Source of the DNA: a virus
IMG/VR virus record: IMGVR_UViG_3300045008_000062
Location: 1 to 62,926 of that record
Strand: one strand, 5' to 3'
Length of the DNA stretch: 62,926 nt
Numbering within the stretch: the stretch's first letter is position 1; the number at the start of each line of letters is the position of its first letter. Shown one piece after another: positions 1-7,729 of this stretch. The notes beneath the pieces were generated by a model. That model did not search any database and was not told where the DNA came from. It was given only the letters and a program-made list of their open reading frames with translations. The position numbers and the translations under genes were made by a program.

Positions 1-550
1 GTCCGAAAACGGGTGGCAGATACACGATTACGCCGAGCATCAGGAGACTAAGGCCGATATTGAGGCCCGCCGGGAGCGCAACAGATTGGCAGGTCAGAAG
101 GGTGGTTTAGCGAAGGGTAAGCGAGGTGCTAAGCGAGTTGCTAAGCCATCCGCTAGCGAGTCGCCTAGCGAAAACGTAGCAGAGATAGAGATAGATGCTT
201 TATCTCCTAAAGGAGATAAAGCGGTGGCATCTTCACGTGCAAAACCCCGGAAACGCATCCCCGACGACTACATGCCGCTACGCGGCACCATCGACAAGAT
301 CCGCTCCGAGTTCCCTGCCATCACGGACCCGCAACTGAAGTCGATGCATGAGGACTTCGTCCTGTACTGGAAAGGGCAGGGCAGGCCGATGGCGGACTGG
401 GATGCCACGTGGCTGAGGTGGATGCGAAAAGAGGCCGCGAAGGTCGTCCCCGACCGGAGCACCAAGCCCGCCGCTTCCGATGCTGCTTTCGCCCGAACTC
501 AAGCGTTGAAGCTCGTAGTCCCGGACGACGGGCGGAGGGAACTGGAATGA
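1..550 (+). CDS. Replisome organizer / replication-initiation-like protein, C-terminal part (starts at 62715)
   Basis: The reading frame enters from the right end of the window at base 2 and ends at a TGA overlapping the next ATG. After the junction the protein reads SENGWQIHDYAEHQ and then a basic stretch ADIEARRERNRLAGQKGG, a hallmark of phage replication-initiation/HTH proteins. A Lys/Ser-rich linker follows. A C-terminal helical domain around DYMPLRGTIDKIRSEFP ends in WLRWMRKEAAK, like a helicase-loader-interacting tail. An internal ATG at 86 is not the real start. The few residues around the junction could be short of a typical family member, so a small assembly loss there cannot be excluded. 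Confidence 0.75.
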   Translation, partial: SENGWQIHDYAEHQETKADIEARRERNRLAGQKGGLAKGKRGAKRVAKPSASESPSENVAEIEIDALSPKGDKAVASSRAKPRKRIPDDYMPLRGTIDKIRSEFPAITDPQLKSMHEDFVLYWKGQGRPMADWDATWLRWMRKEAAKVVPDRSTKPAASDAAFARTQALKLVVPDDGRRELE

Positions 551-960
551 CCCGCAACGAACTGATCGACGTGCTGTCCGTGATCGCCGCCGCTACTCGC
601 CGCACAGTCGGTGAAACCGATGTGGAGATTTGGGGCAGCGTCATCGGCCACCTGGACAAGGATCTGGCTTTGGAGGCGGTGGCGATGCACATCCGGGAGA
701 AGCCGGGTGTGTGGTTGGAGCCGGGGCATGTGGTCGCTAATGCGCGGGGGATTCTGCGGGATCGGGCTGCGCGGTCTCCGTTGCAACTTGGCCCGAAGGT
801 TCAGGAGGGTCCGGTGAAGGCGGCGTATGACGCGGTGGGTGCGTTGTCGGTGGATTGCCCGGCGTGTGAAGCGCCAGCTGGTGAGTTTTGTGTTGGCGGG
901 AAGGGCAAGCCGCGGCGGATGCCTTGCCCGAAACGGATTCCCCGACAGGAGGCGTCGTGA
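547..960 (+). CDS. Small early protein with a C-terminal Cys-rich zinc-finger-like motif
   Basis: The 137 aa protein starts at the ATGA overlap with the replication gene; an upstream in-frame ATG at 409 lies inside that gene and is not used. The N-terminal 100 residues are helical (ELIDVLSVIAAATRRTVGET) and resemble the phage family that follows replisome organizers. The C-terminus CPACEAPAGEFC...RRMPCPKR is a CxxC-x5-C motif followed by a basic patch. The same motif recurs in the gene at 5107-5295. It could bind nucleic acid. Function unknown. Confidence 0.7.
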   Translation: MTRNELIDVLSVIAAATRRTVGETDVEIWGSVIGHLDKDLALEAVAMHIREKPGVWLEPGHVVANARGILRDRAARSPLQLGPKVQEGPVKAAYDAVGALSVDCPACEAPAGEFCVGGKGKPRRMPCPKRIPRQEAS

Positions 961-1298
961 CCTACCGGGCTATCGAGGTAACCACAGACCGCACGCACGA
1001 GCGGGGTGGCTGGTGCCGCATCGGCAGCGTCTTCTACGGCGGCCAGGTCGCACTCGGTTGCAAATGTGGATGGCGCAGCAAGTTCACCGAGCACCACTAC
1101 CAAGCCGATAGCGAGTTCCTAGCTCACGCGGGGTTGGAGCGGTGCTGCGGCCACAGCAGCCTGGAACACGACCCCGCAGGCAGGTGTATGGGCCGTATCG
1201 AAACTGTTACGGGGACAGCGGCGCATATGAGGTTCACGGAGCCCTGCTACTGCCGGGGATTCCCTGGCGGTGAATCGCATTGGAGTGCCGCGTCGTGA
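957..1298 (+). CDS. Cys/His-rich protein of unknown function
   Basis: The GTG start overlaps the previous stop by 4 nt, and the product is 113 aa. It holds paired cysteines (CKCGW, ERCCGHSS, EPCYC), suggesting one or two structural metal sites. The middle reads GHSSLEHDPAGRC, a spacing common in small actinophage zinc-binding proteins. It is translationally coupled to its neighbours in the early operon. I do not recognise a family. Confidence 0.65.
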   Translation: MTYRAIEVTTDRTHERGGWCRIGSVFYGGQVALGCKCGWRSKFTEHHYQADSEFLAHAGLERCCGHSSLEHDPAGRCMGRIETVTGTAAHMRFTEPCYCRGFPGGESHWSAAS

Positions 1299-1417
1299 TG
1301 CCGAGTCCGATTGTCATCCGTTGGTACGACGTGCCGTGTCCACATTATGAGAAGCCAGCCAAGGTCATGTGCGTAACTACAGCGGGCAGGAGTTACATGT
1401 TTGAAACGGAGGAATGA
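1298..1417 (+). CDS. 39-aa hypothetical protein
   Basis: An ATG at 1298 shares its A with the preceding TGA, and a stop at 1415-1417 closes a 39-codon frame (MPSPIVIRWYDVPCPHYE...). Its last codons contain GGAGG, which serves as the ribosome binding site for the next gene. It is too short for a functional call; the tight coupling is the only support that it is translated. Confidence 0.45.
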   Translation: MPSPIVIRWYDVPCPHYEKPAKVMCVTTAGRSYMFETEE

Positions 1418-1418
1418 A

Positions 1419-1733
1419 ATGGATTGGACCGTGGACGAACACACCGCTAAGGAACTACTGATGCAGTACAGCGAGTGGCTGGACGGTGAAGAACTTATGG
1501 CTGGCCCTTCCATCACAAACTGGGACACCCATGAACAGCTCGTGCGTAAGTTCATCTCGGTACGTAATCCCGCTGCTCGTCCGAGGGTGTGGTGGTTCCC
1601 CAATGACTGCACTTGCGGACCTGGTGATGGATGCACTGAGTGTCCCACCAACTCGGAGCGCGAACGGCTGCCGCAGAGTGAGTGGGAGTACTTCAAGCAC
1701 CTCAACGAATACCAACAGGAGAAGAACCAGTGA
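1419..1733 (+). CDS. Hypothetical acidic protein with a Cys cluster
   Basis: The start at 1419 is chosen because ACGGAGGAATGAA lies just upstream; a TTG at 1401 would also be in frame. The 104 aa product is helical and acidic at the N-terminus (ELLMQYSEWLDGEELM). It has a compact DCTCGPGDGCTEC cluster in the middle that could hold a metal. Unknown function; early operon. Confidence 0.65.
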   Translation: MDWTVDEHTAKELLMQYSEWLDGEELMAGPSITNWDTHEQLVRKFISVRNPAARPRVWWFPNDCTCGPGDGCTECPTNSERERLPQSEWEYFKHLNEYQQEKNQ

Positions 1734-1885
1734 GCGGCGAGCTTCGAACGCATTGCGGATACCGCTGGGCAGCGAGGGGCCGGGAACACGAAGGGACTCA
1801 CATCTGCGCGTACCCGCCAGATGCCAGACATCCCCAGGATCATCGTTGCCGTTGCGGCGCTAGCACGAAGGACGGGAAAGCCTGA
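1730..1885 (+). CDS. 51-aa Cys/His-rich hypothetical protein
   Basis: The GTG start overlaps the previous TGA. The product contains HCGYRW, HICAYP and HRCRCG, a Cys/His distribution typical of tiny zinc-ribbon proteins that are abundant in actinophage early regions. No family is recognised. Confidence 0.5.
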   Translation: MSGELRTHCGYRWAARGREHEGTHICAYPPDARHPQDHRCRCGASTKDGKA

Positions 1886-2019
1886 TGTCTGAGTTCTCTG
1901 ATGCTTGGAAGACCCAACCTCGTGAGTGGACGGAAGTCCTCGACGCTGACGGGGATGTGATCGCAATGTTCCGTGACGAGCACTTAGCGGAGGAGTACGC
2001 GGAATGGATGAACGGATGA
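1885..2019 (+). CDS. 44-aa hypothetical protein
   Basis: The ATG shares a base with the preceding TGA, and the frame closes at 2017-2019. The product (MSEFSDAWKTQPREWTEVLD...) is acidic. The coupling on both sides supports translation. No function can be given. Confidence 0.45.
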   Translation: MSEFSDAWKTQPREWTEVLDADGDVIAMFRDEHLAEEYAEWMNG

Positions 2020-2372
2020 GCGAGAGCGCAGCAGAAGTGATCGCGGCATCACTCAACACCGAGATCGTCGGACACTCCGGCGACTACAACGGCGGAAGAC
2101 TGACCTACAGCCGTTCGTTGGATCTAGCCATCCAGGGCCTCGACGCTCTCCGGGAAGCAGGCTGGGCCGTCGAGAAGCTGCCCGAACCTGACCATCGCCA
2201 AGATGCCACGGAGGACGAGAACGGGCGCATCGACTACGAATCGGGAGACGTGTCTGTTTTCGATGACGGCGAGATCCACGTGTGGGGTGCTGTCTGGGAG
2301 CCTGCGGCGGTGCGGCACTTCGGGCTGTCACTCCTCGCCGCTGCTGCGGTTTCCCAGGACGGTGAGAGATGA
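2016..2372 (+). CDS. Hypothetical protein, paralog of the gene at 54727
   Basis: The ATG at 2016 overlaps the previous stop; an in-frame ATG at 2004 is possible. The product is 118 aa. The segment LREAGWAVEKLPEPD matches LEEAGYVIVHLPEPD in the protein at 54727-55074, and both continue with an acidic loop and a W-containing strand. The two are therefore duplicated members of one small phage family whose role is unknown. Confidence 0.7.
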   Translation: MSESAAEVIAASLNTEIVGHSGDYNGGRLTYSRSLDLAIQGLDALREAGWAVEKLPEPDHRQDATEDENGRIDYESGDVSVFDDGEIHVWGAVWEPAAVRHFGLSLLAAAAVSQDGER

Positions 2373-2506
2373 GCGCCGACGTGTTCCCGGACTGTCTGTG
2401 GGCTTCTGAACGTCGTTTAGCGTCTCTCGGCGGTGATGTGTCGGGGGAGGGTGTTGTGGACGCTCTGGGGCCTTCTGGGGCGGCGGGAACGGACGGTGTG
2501 GCGTGA
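2369..2506 (+). CDS. 45-aa hypothetical protein
   Basis: A coupled ATG at 2369 opens a 45-codon frame (MSADVFPDCLWASERRLASL...) rich in Gly and Ala at its end. It exactly fills the gap between two better genes with 4-nt overlaps, which is the main support. Confidence 0.45.
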   Translation: MSADVFPDCLWASERRLASLGGDVSGEGVVDALGPSGAAGTDGVA

Positions 2507-2721
2507 TCCTCGACGGCGAAGCCTTGAACGTGATGGCTGGCTGCATCAGCCGCGGCGAGAAACCCACCATTGACACGCAGGTGATCGAGACCGACGTGTG
2601 GTGCGAGGAATGCCGCATGGATTCCGCCGCGCGGGCCGCCGTCACGGTCGTCACCCCCGAAGCGGTGTACGAGGCAGGCACCCTCATCTACTGCGTACTG
2701 CACGACAGGAGAGACGAATGA
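2503..2721 (+). CDS. 72-aa hypothetical protein with CxxC
   Basis: The GTG start overlaps the preceding TGA. The product carries WCEECRMDSAARAAVTVVTP, one CxxC plus a later Cys-Val-Leu-His, a plausible single metal site. It couples to a membrane protein downstream. Unknown function. Confidence 0.55.
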   Translation: MILDGEALNVMAGCISRGEKPTIDTQVIETDVWCEECRMDSAARAAVTVVTPEAVYEAGTLIYCVLHDRRDE

Positions 2722-2939
2722 TCACCCGCATCCGAGATTGGATCGACCGCTACGAACATGGCCCTCTTGTCGCATCCTTGGTGATCATCCTTACGCCCGT
2801 GCTGGTCGCCATGCAGATCGTGTACACGCAGGAGGGCGCCCCGTGGTGGTTAGTTCCGGTGGCGCTGCTGGGTTTCCTGGTTCTCTCGGGGTGGATCTGT
2901 CTTGTCGTTGCTGCTGTCACAAGGTGGTTCGGGCGGTGA
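2718..2939 (+). CDS. Small two-helix membrane protein
   Basis: The 73 aa protein starts at an ATGA overlap. Two hydrophobic segments are evident: LVASLVIILTPVLVAMQIV (about residues 17-35) and WWLVPVALLGFLVLSGWICL (about 43-62). The termini are charged. It is probably a cytoplasmic-membrane protein. No role is visible from context; it is far from the lysis genes. Confidence 0.65.
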   Translation: MITRIRDWIDRYEHGPLVASLVIILTPVLVAMQIVYTQEGAPWWLVPVALLGFLVLSGWICLVVAAVTRWFGR

Positions 2940-3100
2940 CTGCTGTGGAGGAGCCCGACGAGATCTCAGCCCTCGTGGACTGGCAGCTCTCTAAGCGTGG
3001 TGTTTTGGACACGGTGATGTGGACGTGCCACAAGTGCCGGTGTAGGTGGCAGTCGGGTCCGATGTCCTGCCCTGAATGCGGAGAAAGGAAACGCAATTAG
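2936..3100 (+). CDS. Zinc-ribbon-like 54-aa protein
   Basis: The GTG start couples to the membrane protein gene. The C-terminal half reads WTCHKCRCRWQSGPMSCPEC, a CxxC...CxxC zinc ribbon. An 84-nt gap follows before the next gene, so this may be the end of a translational unit. A nucleic-acid-binding role is an inference. Confidence 0.6.
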   Translation: MTAVEEPDEISALVDWQLSKRGVLDTVMWTCHKCRCRWQSGPMSCPECGERKRN

Positions 3101-3184
3101 CCGCGATTTAGTGGCCGTCTATAGCGTGTAATGCGTTGTCTACCACGGTATTATGTATGGAACACCAAATGCAGGGAGCCCGGA

Positions 3185-3499
3185 ATGAGCAGGAACGTAT
3201 GCAAGAACTGCGGCTCCACTGTGGAACAAGGCCCCTACGGTAGATGGCTCCATGCTGGAACTCGTGAACCGCGGTGTCTAGTTTACGCGGAGCCGTTCGC
3301 CCCCTTCGGAACTCCCATCGAGTTCCCTGGTGACGCAGAGGAAGGTTGCGGCTGCCATCACTGCAATCCGCAATATCACGGGATGCGGATGTTCCTGTGT
3401 TCGCAGTGCGGTAATAAGCGTTGCCCAAAAGCGACTTTCCACGGCCTGGAATGCAGCGGCAGTAACGCGCCCGGCCAAGCGGGGAGCCGGTACGCATGA
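3185..3499 (+). CDS. Cys-rich hypothetical protein with multiple CxxC motifs
   Basis: ATG at 3185 is chosen because a GGGAG sequence lies upstream. The 104 aa product has VCKNCGST, EGCGCHHC and LCSQCGNKRC, enough ligands for two zinc sites. It opens a new unit after an 84-nt gap (3101-3184) that holds AT-rich sequence but no convincing -35/-10 pair. Function unknown. Confidence 0.65.
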   Translation: MSRNVCKNCGSTVEQGPYGRWLHAGTREPRCLVYAEPFAPFGTPIEFPGDAEEGCGCHHCNPQYHGMRMFLCSQCGNKRCPKATFHGLECSGSNAPGQAGSRYA

Positions 3500-3687
3500 T
3501 TGGACTTGACGAGTGTGAGTGGTGTGGCTGCGATCTCGATGACTGCCTGAGTGATCCATGCAGGGATCGTGCTGAAGCGCACGCCGAGGAGTACTACACC
3601 CCGTCAGGTTTGGACGAGTTCGCGCCCGAGACAACCCGTAACCATTCTCCTGCTCGTCCGTTGGCTCTATTCGAGGAGGAGCAGTGA
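3496..3687 (+). CDS. 63-aa hypothetical protein
   Basis: The ATGA overlap sets the start. The N-terminus MIGLDECEWCGCDLDDC is acidic and Cys-rich. The C-terminus ends FEEEQ because the GAGGAGGAGCAG that encodes it doubles as the ribosome binding site for the next gene. Confidence 0.5.
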   Translation: MIGLDECEWCGCDLDDCLSDPCRDRAEAHAEEYYTPSGLDEFAPETTRNHSPARPLALFEEEQ

Positions 3688-4034
3688 GCGAGCTGAGCGA
3701 CGAGCAGGTTGATGCTGAACTGTCGACGGCGATCTACGGCTACGACCCCCGCGATAAGTACCCGGAGTGGTCGCACGCGCAGATGCGTGATGCTTACCGG
3801 GCTGGCCGGGAGGATGCGCTGGCTGAACATCGGGAGTTGTTGACTGTTCGGTCGGTGGAAGAACTAGACGCCCTACCCGAGGGTTCGGTGGTGAAAGACA
3901 GTGTAGGGGTGATCTGGGAAAAGGATTGCGGGTGGTGGACTCCGGGCATTGATATGGAGCGTGTTGTTGAGCCGGATTGGGTTCCCGCTCTTGTTCTGTA
4001 CCGGCCCGACTGGCCCCTAGAAGAGAGGGCGTAA
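3684..4034 (+). CDS. Hypothetical 116-aa protein
   Basis: The GTG start overlaps the previous stop. The N-terminal half is helical and acidic. The C-terminal half (TVRSVEELDALPEGSVVKDS, then a WEKDCGWWTPG turn) resembles the short beta-rich domain many actinophage proteins use after a 'LPEGSVV' strand. No enzymatic motif is seen. Confidence 0.6.
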   Translation: MSELSDEQVDAELSTAIYGYDPRDKYPEWSHAQMRDAYRAGREDALAEHRELLTVRSVEELDALPEGSVVKDSVGVIWEKDCGWWTPGIDMERVVEPDWVPALVLYRPDWPLEERA

Positions 4035-4043
4035 GGCGAAAAG

Positions 4044-4583
4044 ATGGCTACTACTCCTCGCCGATTGCGACCACAGGGGATGACTCTTCAGGAAGCGTTT
4101 GATTGGTATCCAAAGACTGAGGTGGAACCCCCTCCGCACCTGTCGACTAAGTGTTTGGCGTGGCAGGCCTCTGTCCGGAGTGAAAGCAACCCGTACGGGA
4201 ACTTTTGGTGGGGAAGCCGGACGGTCTATGCGCACCGAGTCGCCTACGAACTGGCGTACGGCGAGATTCCTGACGGGATGGTTGTCGACCATCGATGCTG
4301 GAATCCCCGATGCGTCAACCCGGACCATCTTCGGCTCGCCACAAGGAAGCAAAACAACGAGAACCTATCCCAGGTTCCGAAAAACTCTACGTCCGGAATT
4401 CGTGGTGTCACTTGGCATAAGGGTGGTCGAAAATGGCGTGCGCACGTGAAGCACAACGGCAAAGAAGTGCACCTAGGCTTCTTCGATAGCATCGAGGATG
4501 CTGATGCTGTGGCTCGCGCCAAACGGGCTGAGTTATTCACTCACGTCACCGAGTTTCCGCAGGCACCCTGGGAGACACCATGA
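4044..4583 (+). CDS. HNH endonuclease with C-terminal AP2 DNA-binding domain
   Basis: The 179 aa protein is a free-standing homing-type nuclease. The HNH core spans about residues 64-98: AHRVAYELAYGEIP, VDHRCWNPRCVNPDHL, with H64, H83, N88/N93 and H96 in the usual places. The AP2 domain follows at about 118-165 (SGIRGVTWHKGGRKWRAHV...HLGFFDS) and should bind the target site. The same HNH-AP2 architecture recurs at 11021-11749. It sits between two unrelated small genes, as expected for an inserted homing gene. Confidence 0.9.
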   Translation: MATTPRRLRPQGMTLQEAFDWYPKTEVEPPPHLSTKCLAWQASVRSESNPYGNFWWGSRTVYAHRVAYELAYGEIPDGMVVDHRCWNPRCVNPDHLRLATRKQNNENLSQVPKNSTSGIRGVTWHKGGRKWRAHVKHNGKEVHLGFFDSIEDADAVARAKRAELFTHVTEFPQAPWETP

Positions 4584-4681
4584 CCGCCTGTGCTCATCTG
4601 ACTGTTCATGGTCCTACTTCTGCTGGTACTTGGGTGTGTAACTCGTGCGGTATGGAACTCATCTTCGGGGAGACACCATGA
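4580..4681 (+). CDS. 33-aa hypothetical protein
   Basis: The coupled ATG and stop give MTACAHLTVHGPTSAGTWVC followed by NSCG and a short tail. The two half-sites C-x2-H and C-x2-C could chelate one zinc. The size makes this uncertain. Confidence 0.4.
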   Translation: MTACAHLTVHGPTSAGTWVCNSCGMELIFGETP

Positions 4682-4935
4682 GTGTCAAGGTCCCGATCTA
4701 TGTCAACGAGAAGCTTGTCGGTGAGATGGCCATAGTTCGTCAGGTGCGGAACCTTCCCCCGGGGAATGCGGATGATGACTGGCGCGCCTTCGAATACCGA
4801 TGGGAGGTAACTCAGACCTACCCGCATCACCGGAGAACGTCAGGAAGGTGTTTCCACACCCCGCGTGATGGGGTTTGGAAGCTGGTTGCAGAGGCCATGA
4901 AATCGGTTCCAGGTTGGGTGATGAACCATGACTGA
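4678..4935 (+). CDS. 85-aa hypothetical protein
   Basis: It starts at an ATGA overlap. The product is basic and beta-rich (MSVKVPIYVNEKLVGEMAIV), with a tryptophan-rich middle (DDDWRAFEYRWEVTQ). No motif is recognised. Confidence 0.6.
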   Translation: MSVKVPIYVNEKLVGEMAIVRQVRNLPPGNADDDWRAFEYRWEVTQTYPHHRRTSGRCFHTPRDGVWKLVAEAMKSVPGWVMNHD

Positions 4936-5107
4936 GCGCATAGAGGAATCCATTCCTGTTTGTAACTGCACGGATGTTCCATTCGCTGCTTTTGGTGGTG
5001 AGCCACACCGCCATTTGGGCTATCTGTCCAGCGATGAGAAGAGGCTGACGCCGACGAACCGGGCTGCACTCCGGAAAGCTCAACGCGAACACCGCAGGCG
5101 GTCCTGA
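4928..5107 (+). CDS. 59-aa basic hypothetical protein
   Basis: The ATG at 4928 overlaps the end of the previous gene by 8 nt. The C-terminal third is strongly basic (ALRKAQREHRRRS), suggesting contact with nucleic acid. No family is recognised. Confidence 0.5.
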   Translation: MTERIEESIPVCNCTDVPFAAFGGEPHRHLGYLSSDEKRLTPTNRAALRKAQREHRRRS

Positions 5108-5295
5108 TGGCTGATTATCGGGACACTGTTGGCAATCTCCCCGGAGGCCCGTACGAGGAGAACGACTGCCTTCAACGGGATTGCGGCACGTGCGGGGCTC
5201 CTGCCGGTAAGAGGTGCGTCGTGGAGACACTGCGCGGTCCGAGGCCGCGTCACATGCCATGCCTATCGAGGCTGCTGAAGCGGGAGGACCAGTGA
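5107..5295 (+). CDS. Zinc-finger-like 62-aa protein sharing a motif with the gene at 547
   Basis: The ATG shares a base with the previous TGA. The core CGTCGAPAGKRC...PRHMPC matches CPACEAPAGEFC...PRRMPC at 547-960, so the two belong to one small zinc-finger family (CxxCxAPAGxxC then a basic loop). Such domains are common in actinobacterial phages, but their role is unknown. Confidence 0.6.
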   Translation: MADYRDTVGNLPGGPYEENDCLQRDCGTCGAPAGKRCVVETLRGPRPRHMPCLSRLLKREDQ

Positions 5296-6197
5296 GCGAC
5301 ATCGTTGACCGCATCGACGAGCTGGTCGATGCCTCTCTGTCGGTTGGCCCGGTGGATGACTACAACGCCGACCGCTATGACCGCTGCCCGCATTGCTCCA
5401 GGCATTGGCATGGGCTGCCGGTCACGGAACGCATCGCGGGAATGTACTACTCGGGCAGGTTCGATGAGGACTACCGGGTTGACGAGGACGACTCTCGAAT
5501 CCTCTGCCGGGGTTCGGACTTCATCGGCCCAATGCCGGCTGAACGCCCGGTGTGGGGGGACACGCGTAGGCGTGTCACCGCGGAGATTGGCCCTGGCTCT
5601 CCGCGCTGGCTGCAGGGCCTCATCGTGGATACCGAGAACTATGTGGCATCGATGATGGAAGCCATGGGGTTACCGGCTGGGTACTGGTATCTGGGTTCTC
5701 GGAGGAACCGCTGGTGGAAACTCACCCTTCCAAATGATGCTGAGATTGTTCAGCAGATCACAGATTCCGAACCACCAACCACCACACTAGTGGTCGGCGA
5801 TCAGTCTGAGACGTGGCCCACGGAGAACGTCCACATCAACCACCTCGACGTTCCCGACGAGATCCGCCCGCAGTCCATCATCCGTGTTGCTCCAAGACGC
5901 GTTGAGTTGCATGTCCTAGTTGATGTGGCCCCCCATGTTGGCGGTACGTGGGAGCCGATGACCGCCCCCGGAGTCACGACCCATCCCAGCCGGGGCCTCA
6001 CGAGGGTTGGGCCTTATCCGTGGGATTTCGAGTACACACCCGTTGAGGGGCAGACGGTTTCGTTCGCCGCTAACGGCCGGGTTCTGACTGGCCGCATATC
6101 ACGGGTGGAGCATCCCAGCGACTGCGAAACTGTGATGACTGTTCGGCAGGATTCCGACGGGCCAGGGTGGCTCGCACTCAACGAGGAGAACCCCTGA
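5292..6197 (+). CDS. 301-aa hypothetical protein with an N-terminal CxxC/HxxH site
   Basis: The GTG at 5292 is chosen for the 4-nt overlap; an upstream in-frame ATG lies inside the previous gene. Near the N-terminus is RCPHCSRHWHGLPVTERIAG, a CxxC-x3-H pattern found in many actinophage proteins that begin with a helical 'VDRIDELVD' stretch. The rest is a beta-rich domain with no enzymatic signature. It is the largest protein in this part of the early region. Function unknown. Confidence 0.7.
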   Translation: MSDIVDRIDELVDASLSVGPVDDYNADRYDRCPHCSRHWHGLPVTERIAGMYYSGRFDEDYRVDEDDSRILCRGSDFIGPMPAERPVWGDTRRRVTAEIGPGSPRWLQGLIVDTENYVASMMEAMGLPAGYWYLGSRRNRWWKLTLPNDAEIVQQITDSEPPTTTLVVGDQSETWPTENVHINHLDVPDEIRPQSIIRVAPRRVELHVLVDVAPHVGGTWEPMTAPGVTTHPSRGLTRVGPYPWDFEYTPVEGQTVSFAANGRVLTGRISRVEHPSDCETVMTVRQDSDGPGWLALNEENP

Positions 6198-6352
6198 TGC
6201 CGCTCGCCCAATTGCGTATCTGCGACCCCTGCAACAAGATCAGGTGGGCTCCATGTTCTATTGCTTGCAGGGTTCCTGATGGGGGACAACGGGATTCATG
6301 GCTTCCTAATTTGCAGGATGGTGCTGGTGAGATCCCCAAGGAGGCAGCGTGA
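6197..6352 (+). CDS. 51-aa Cys-containing hypothetical protein
   Basis: It starts at a coupled ATG. CDPCNKIRWAPCSIAC gives four cysteines in sixteen residues, probably one zinc site. It precedes the GIY-YIG nuclease and overlaps it by 4 nt. Confidence 0.5.
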   Translation: MPLAQLRICDPCNKIRWAPCSIACRVPDGGQRDSWLPNLQDGAGEIPKEAA

Positions 6353-6912
6353 CCGAGGCCCACATTCTCTACCGATTCTTCGCGGCCGATGACACGCTCC
6401 TATACGTCGGCATCACTAACGACCCGCTGTCGAGATTCAATGGCCACTACCGAGATAAGTCTTGGTTTCGGCAAATCTCCAGGTCGACGATGGAGCACTT
6501 CGAAACCCGCCAGAAGCTTGCGGCCGCCGAAATTCACGCCATCAAGACCGAGAAGCCCAAGTACAACATCACCCACTCCGTTGCGCCGCTCCCCAATCGC
6601 ATTGGGGTCAAAGGTCGCGCATATGCCGCCAGGGGGGATGCAAGCAACTTCCCTCGACCCGACGCCATTGCCTGCGATGATCCGACCCCAGAAGAGCGTG
6701 AGCTACGACTCGATGCACTGGAGGAGCAGATCCGCAGAGCGCACGGATATCTCATTCCGGGTCGCCCCTGCCCGTCGTGCAACTCTCTACTTCTGACGCG
6801 TGAATACGACGGGTTGATCAAGTGTGTGTACTGCCTGGATATGTTCACCGATGAGGACCTTGACCAATCAGATTTGGAAGTGTTGAAGAGTCGACTGGAG
6901 GACGCGTCGTGA
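6349..6912 (+). CDS. GIY-YIG endonuclease with C-terminal zinc ribbon
   Basis: The 187 aa protein begins with ILYRFFAADDTLLYVGIT, the two strands of the GIY-YIG fold with Y8 and Y19. A following arginine/histidine helix and NITHS close the ~90-residue nuclease domain. A linker leads to a C-terminal CPSC...CVYC zinc ribbon, a common DNA-binding add-on in free-standing homing nucleases. It most likely cuts intronless alleles at its insertion site. Confidence 0.85.
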   Translation: MTEAHILYRFFAADDTLLYVGITNDPLSRFNGHYRDKSWFRQISRSTMEHFETRQKLAAAEIHAIKTEKPKYNITHSVAPLPNRIGVKGRAYAARGDASNFPRPDAIACDDPTPEERELRLDALEEQIRRAHGYLIPGRPCPSCNSLLLTREYDGLIKCVYCLDMFTDEDLDQSDLEVLKSRLEDAS

Positions 6913-7577
6913 GCATGGATTTCTTCCTGGATCGCAAACTCCAGGCGGCACTTCAAGAGAGGCTGGCCACTGTGCCGGCGCTGGTTGAGGACCTGGTAGT
7001 CACCATCACCCGTCAGGCGAAAATCCAACGTTCGGGATTGGGCAGTCCCCGAAGGCAGAAGCCGGGATCTCGCCTGCCGTTCCACATCGCCGCGGCCGAC
7101 GCCGCTGACGAGCTGCACAACTCCCTCGTGACGTGGGTGCGGTTCGTCTGCGAGGAGCGCCAGGTCCACTACACCGACAGCGACGACGACATCACCCTGT
7201 CCCGGTGGCTGCGGCGGCACATGATCTCCCTCGCTCTCACCGAGGGGTCGGAGGAGGCGTACGACGACATCACGGCTCGGATTGACGAATGTCGGCGCCA
7301 GATCGACCTCCCGCCCGATGATGAGATCATCATCGACCGCGCGAGGGTTCATGAAGCCAATCGCCAGGTATTGACCGCGGGGCAGGTGGAGCGAATCGCC
7401 CCAAAATTAGGGGCGATGGGAAATGGCCTGAATAAGCGCCGGGTGGAAACTCTGGAATCAAGTGGGCGACTCAAATACTGCGCAAGAGACGGCGAGGTGA
7501 AGTTCTATCAATTGGGCGATGTTCTCGATGCCCACCACCGCCATGCGACACGCAAGCCGAGAAAGAAGGCGGCATAA
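6909..7577 (+). CDS. Predicted DNA-binding protein with C-terminal helix-turn-helix
   Basis: The 222 aa product starts at a GTG overlap; ATG 6915 is an alternative. The N-terminal 150 residues are helical (DRKLQAALQERLATVPALVE). The C-terminal segment LTAGQVERIAPKLGAMGNGL...RVETLESSGRLKYC then EVKFYQLGDVLDA reads like a winged helix-turn-helix, ending in a basic tail. It closes this early transcription unit and is followed by a leader with hairpins, so it may be a regulator. That is an inference. Confidence 0.6.
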   Translation: MSMDFFLDRKLQAALQERLATVPALVEDLVVTITRQAKIQRSGLGSPRRQKPGSRLPFHIAAADAADELHNSLVTWVRFVCEERQVHYTDSDDDITLSRWLRRHMISLALTEGSEEAYDDITARIDECRRQIDLPPDDEIIIDRARVHEANRQVLTAGQVERIAPKLGAMGNGLNKRRVETLESSGRLKYCARDGEVKFYQLGDVLDAHHRHATRKPRKKAA

Positions 7578-7729
7578 GCGACACGCCATAGCAAATGCTT
7601 GACAACAAAGCGCTTAGGTGCGGTCTGGGTGATAGGCTGACGCCGTCGGCGCAGGTACGTCCATTAAGCCACTCGTGTAAATGTCCGCGGGTGGCTTTCG
7701 TCGTATCAGGAACCCCTCGGAGGCCGCCA
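7578..7729 (+). promoter_or_regulatory. Intergenic leader with possible extended -10 and hairpin
   Basis: This 152-nt gap has a TG-a-TAGGCT extended -10 at 7630-7638. Downstream is a hairpin with 7-bp stem arms AAGCCAC (7666-7672) and GTGGCTT (7691-7697). A TTGACA at 7599-7604 is too far (28 nt) to pair with that -10. The layout suggests a start point followed by an attenuator before the gene at 7730. Confidence 0.4.

Noticed and set aside
409-546. Upstream extension of the 547 gene
   Set aside because: It would overlap the replication gene completely and lacks a ribosome site; the ATGA overlap at 547 is a better start.
7599-7638. TTGACA at 7599 as the -35 of the TAGGCT at 7633
   Set aside because: Spacing is 28 nt, far outside the normal 16-19.
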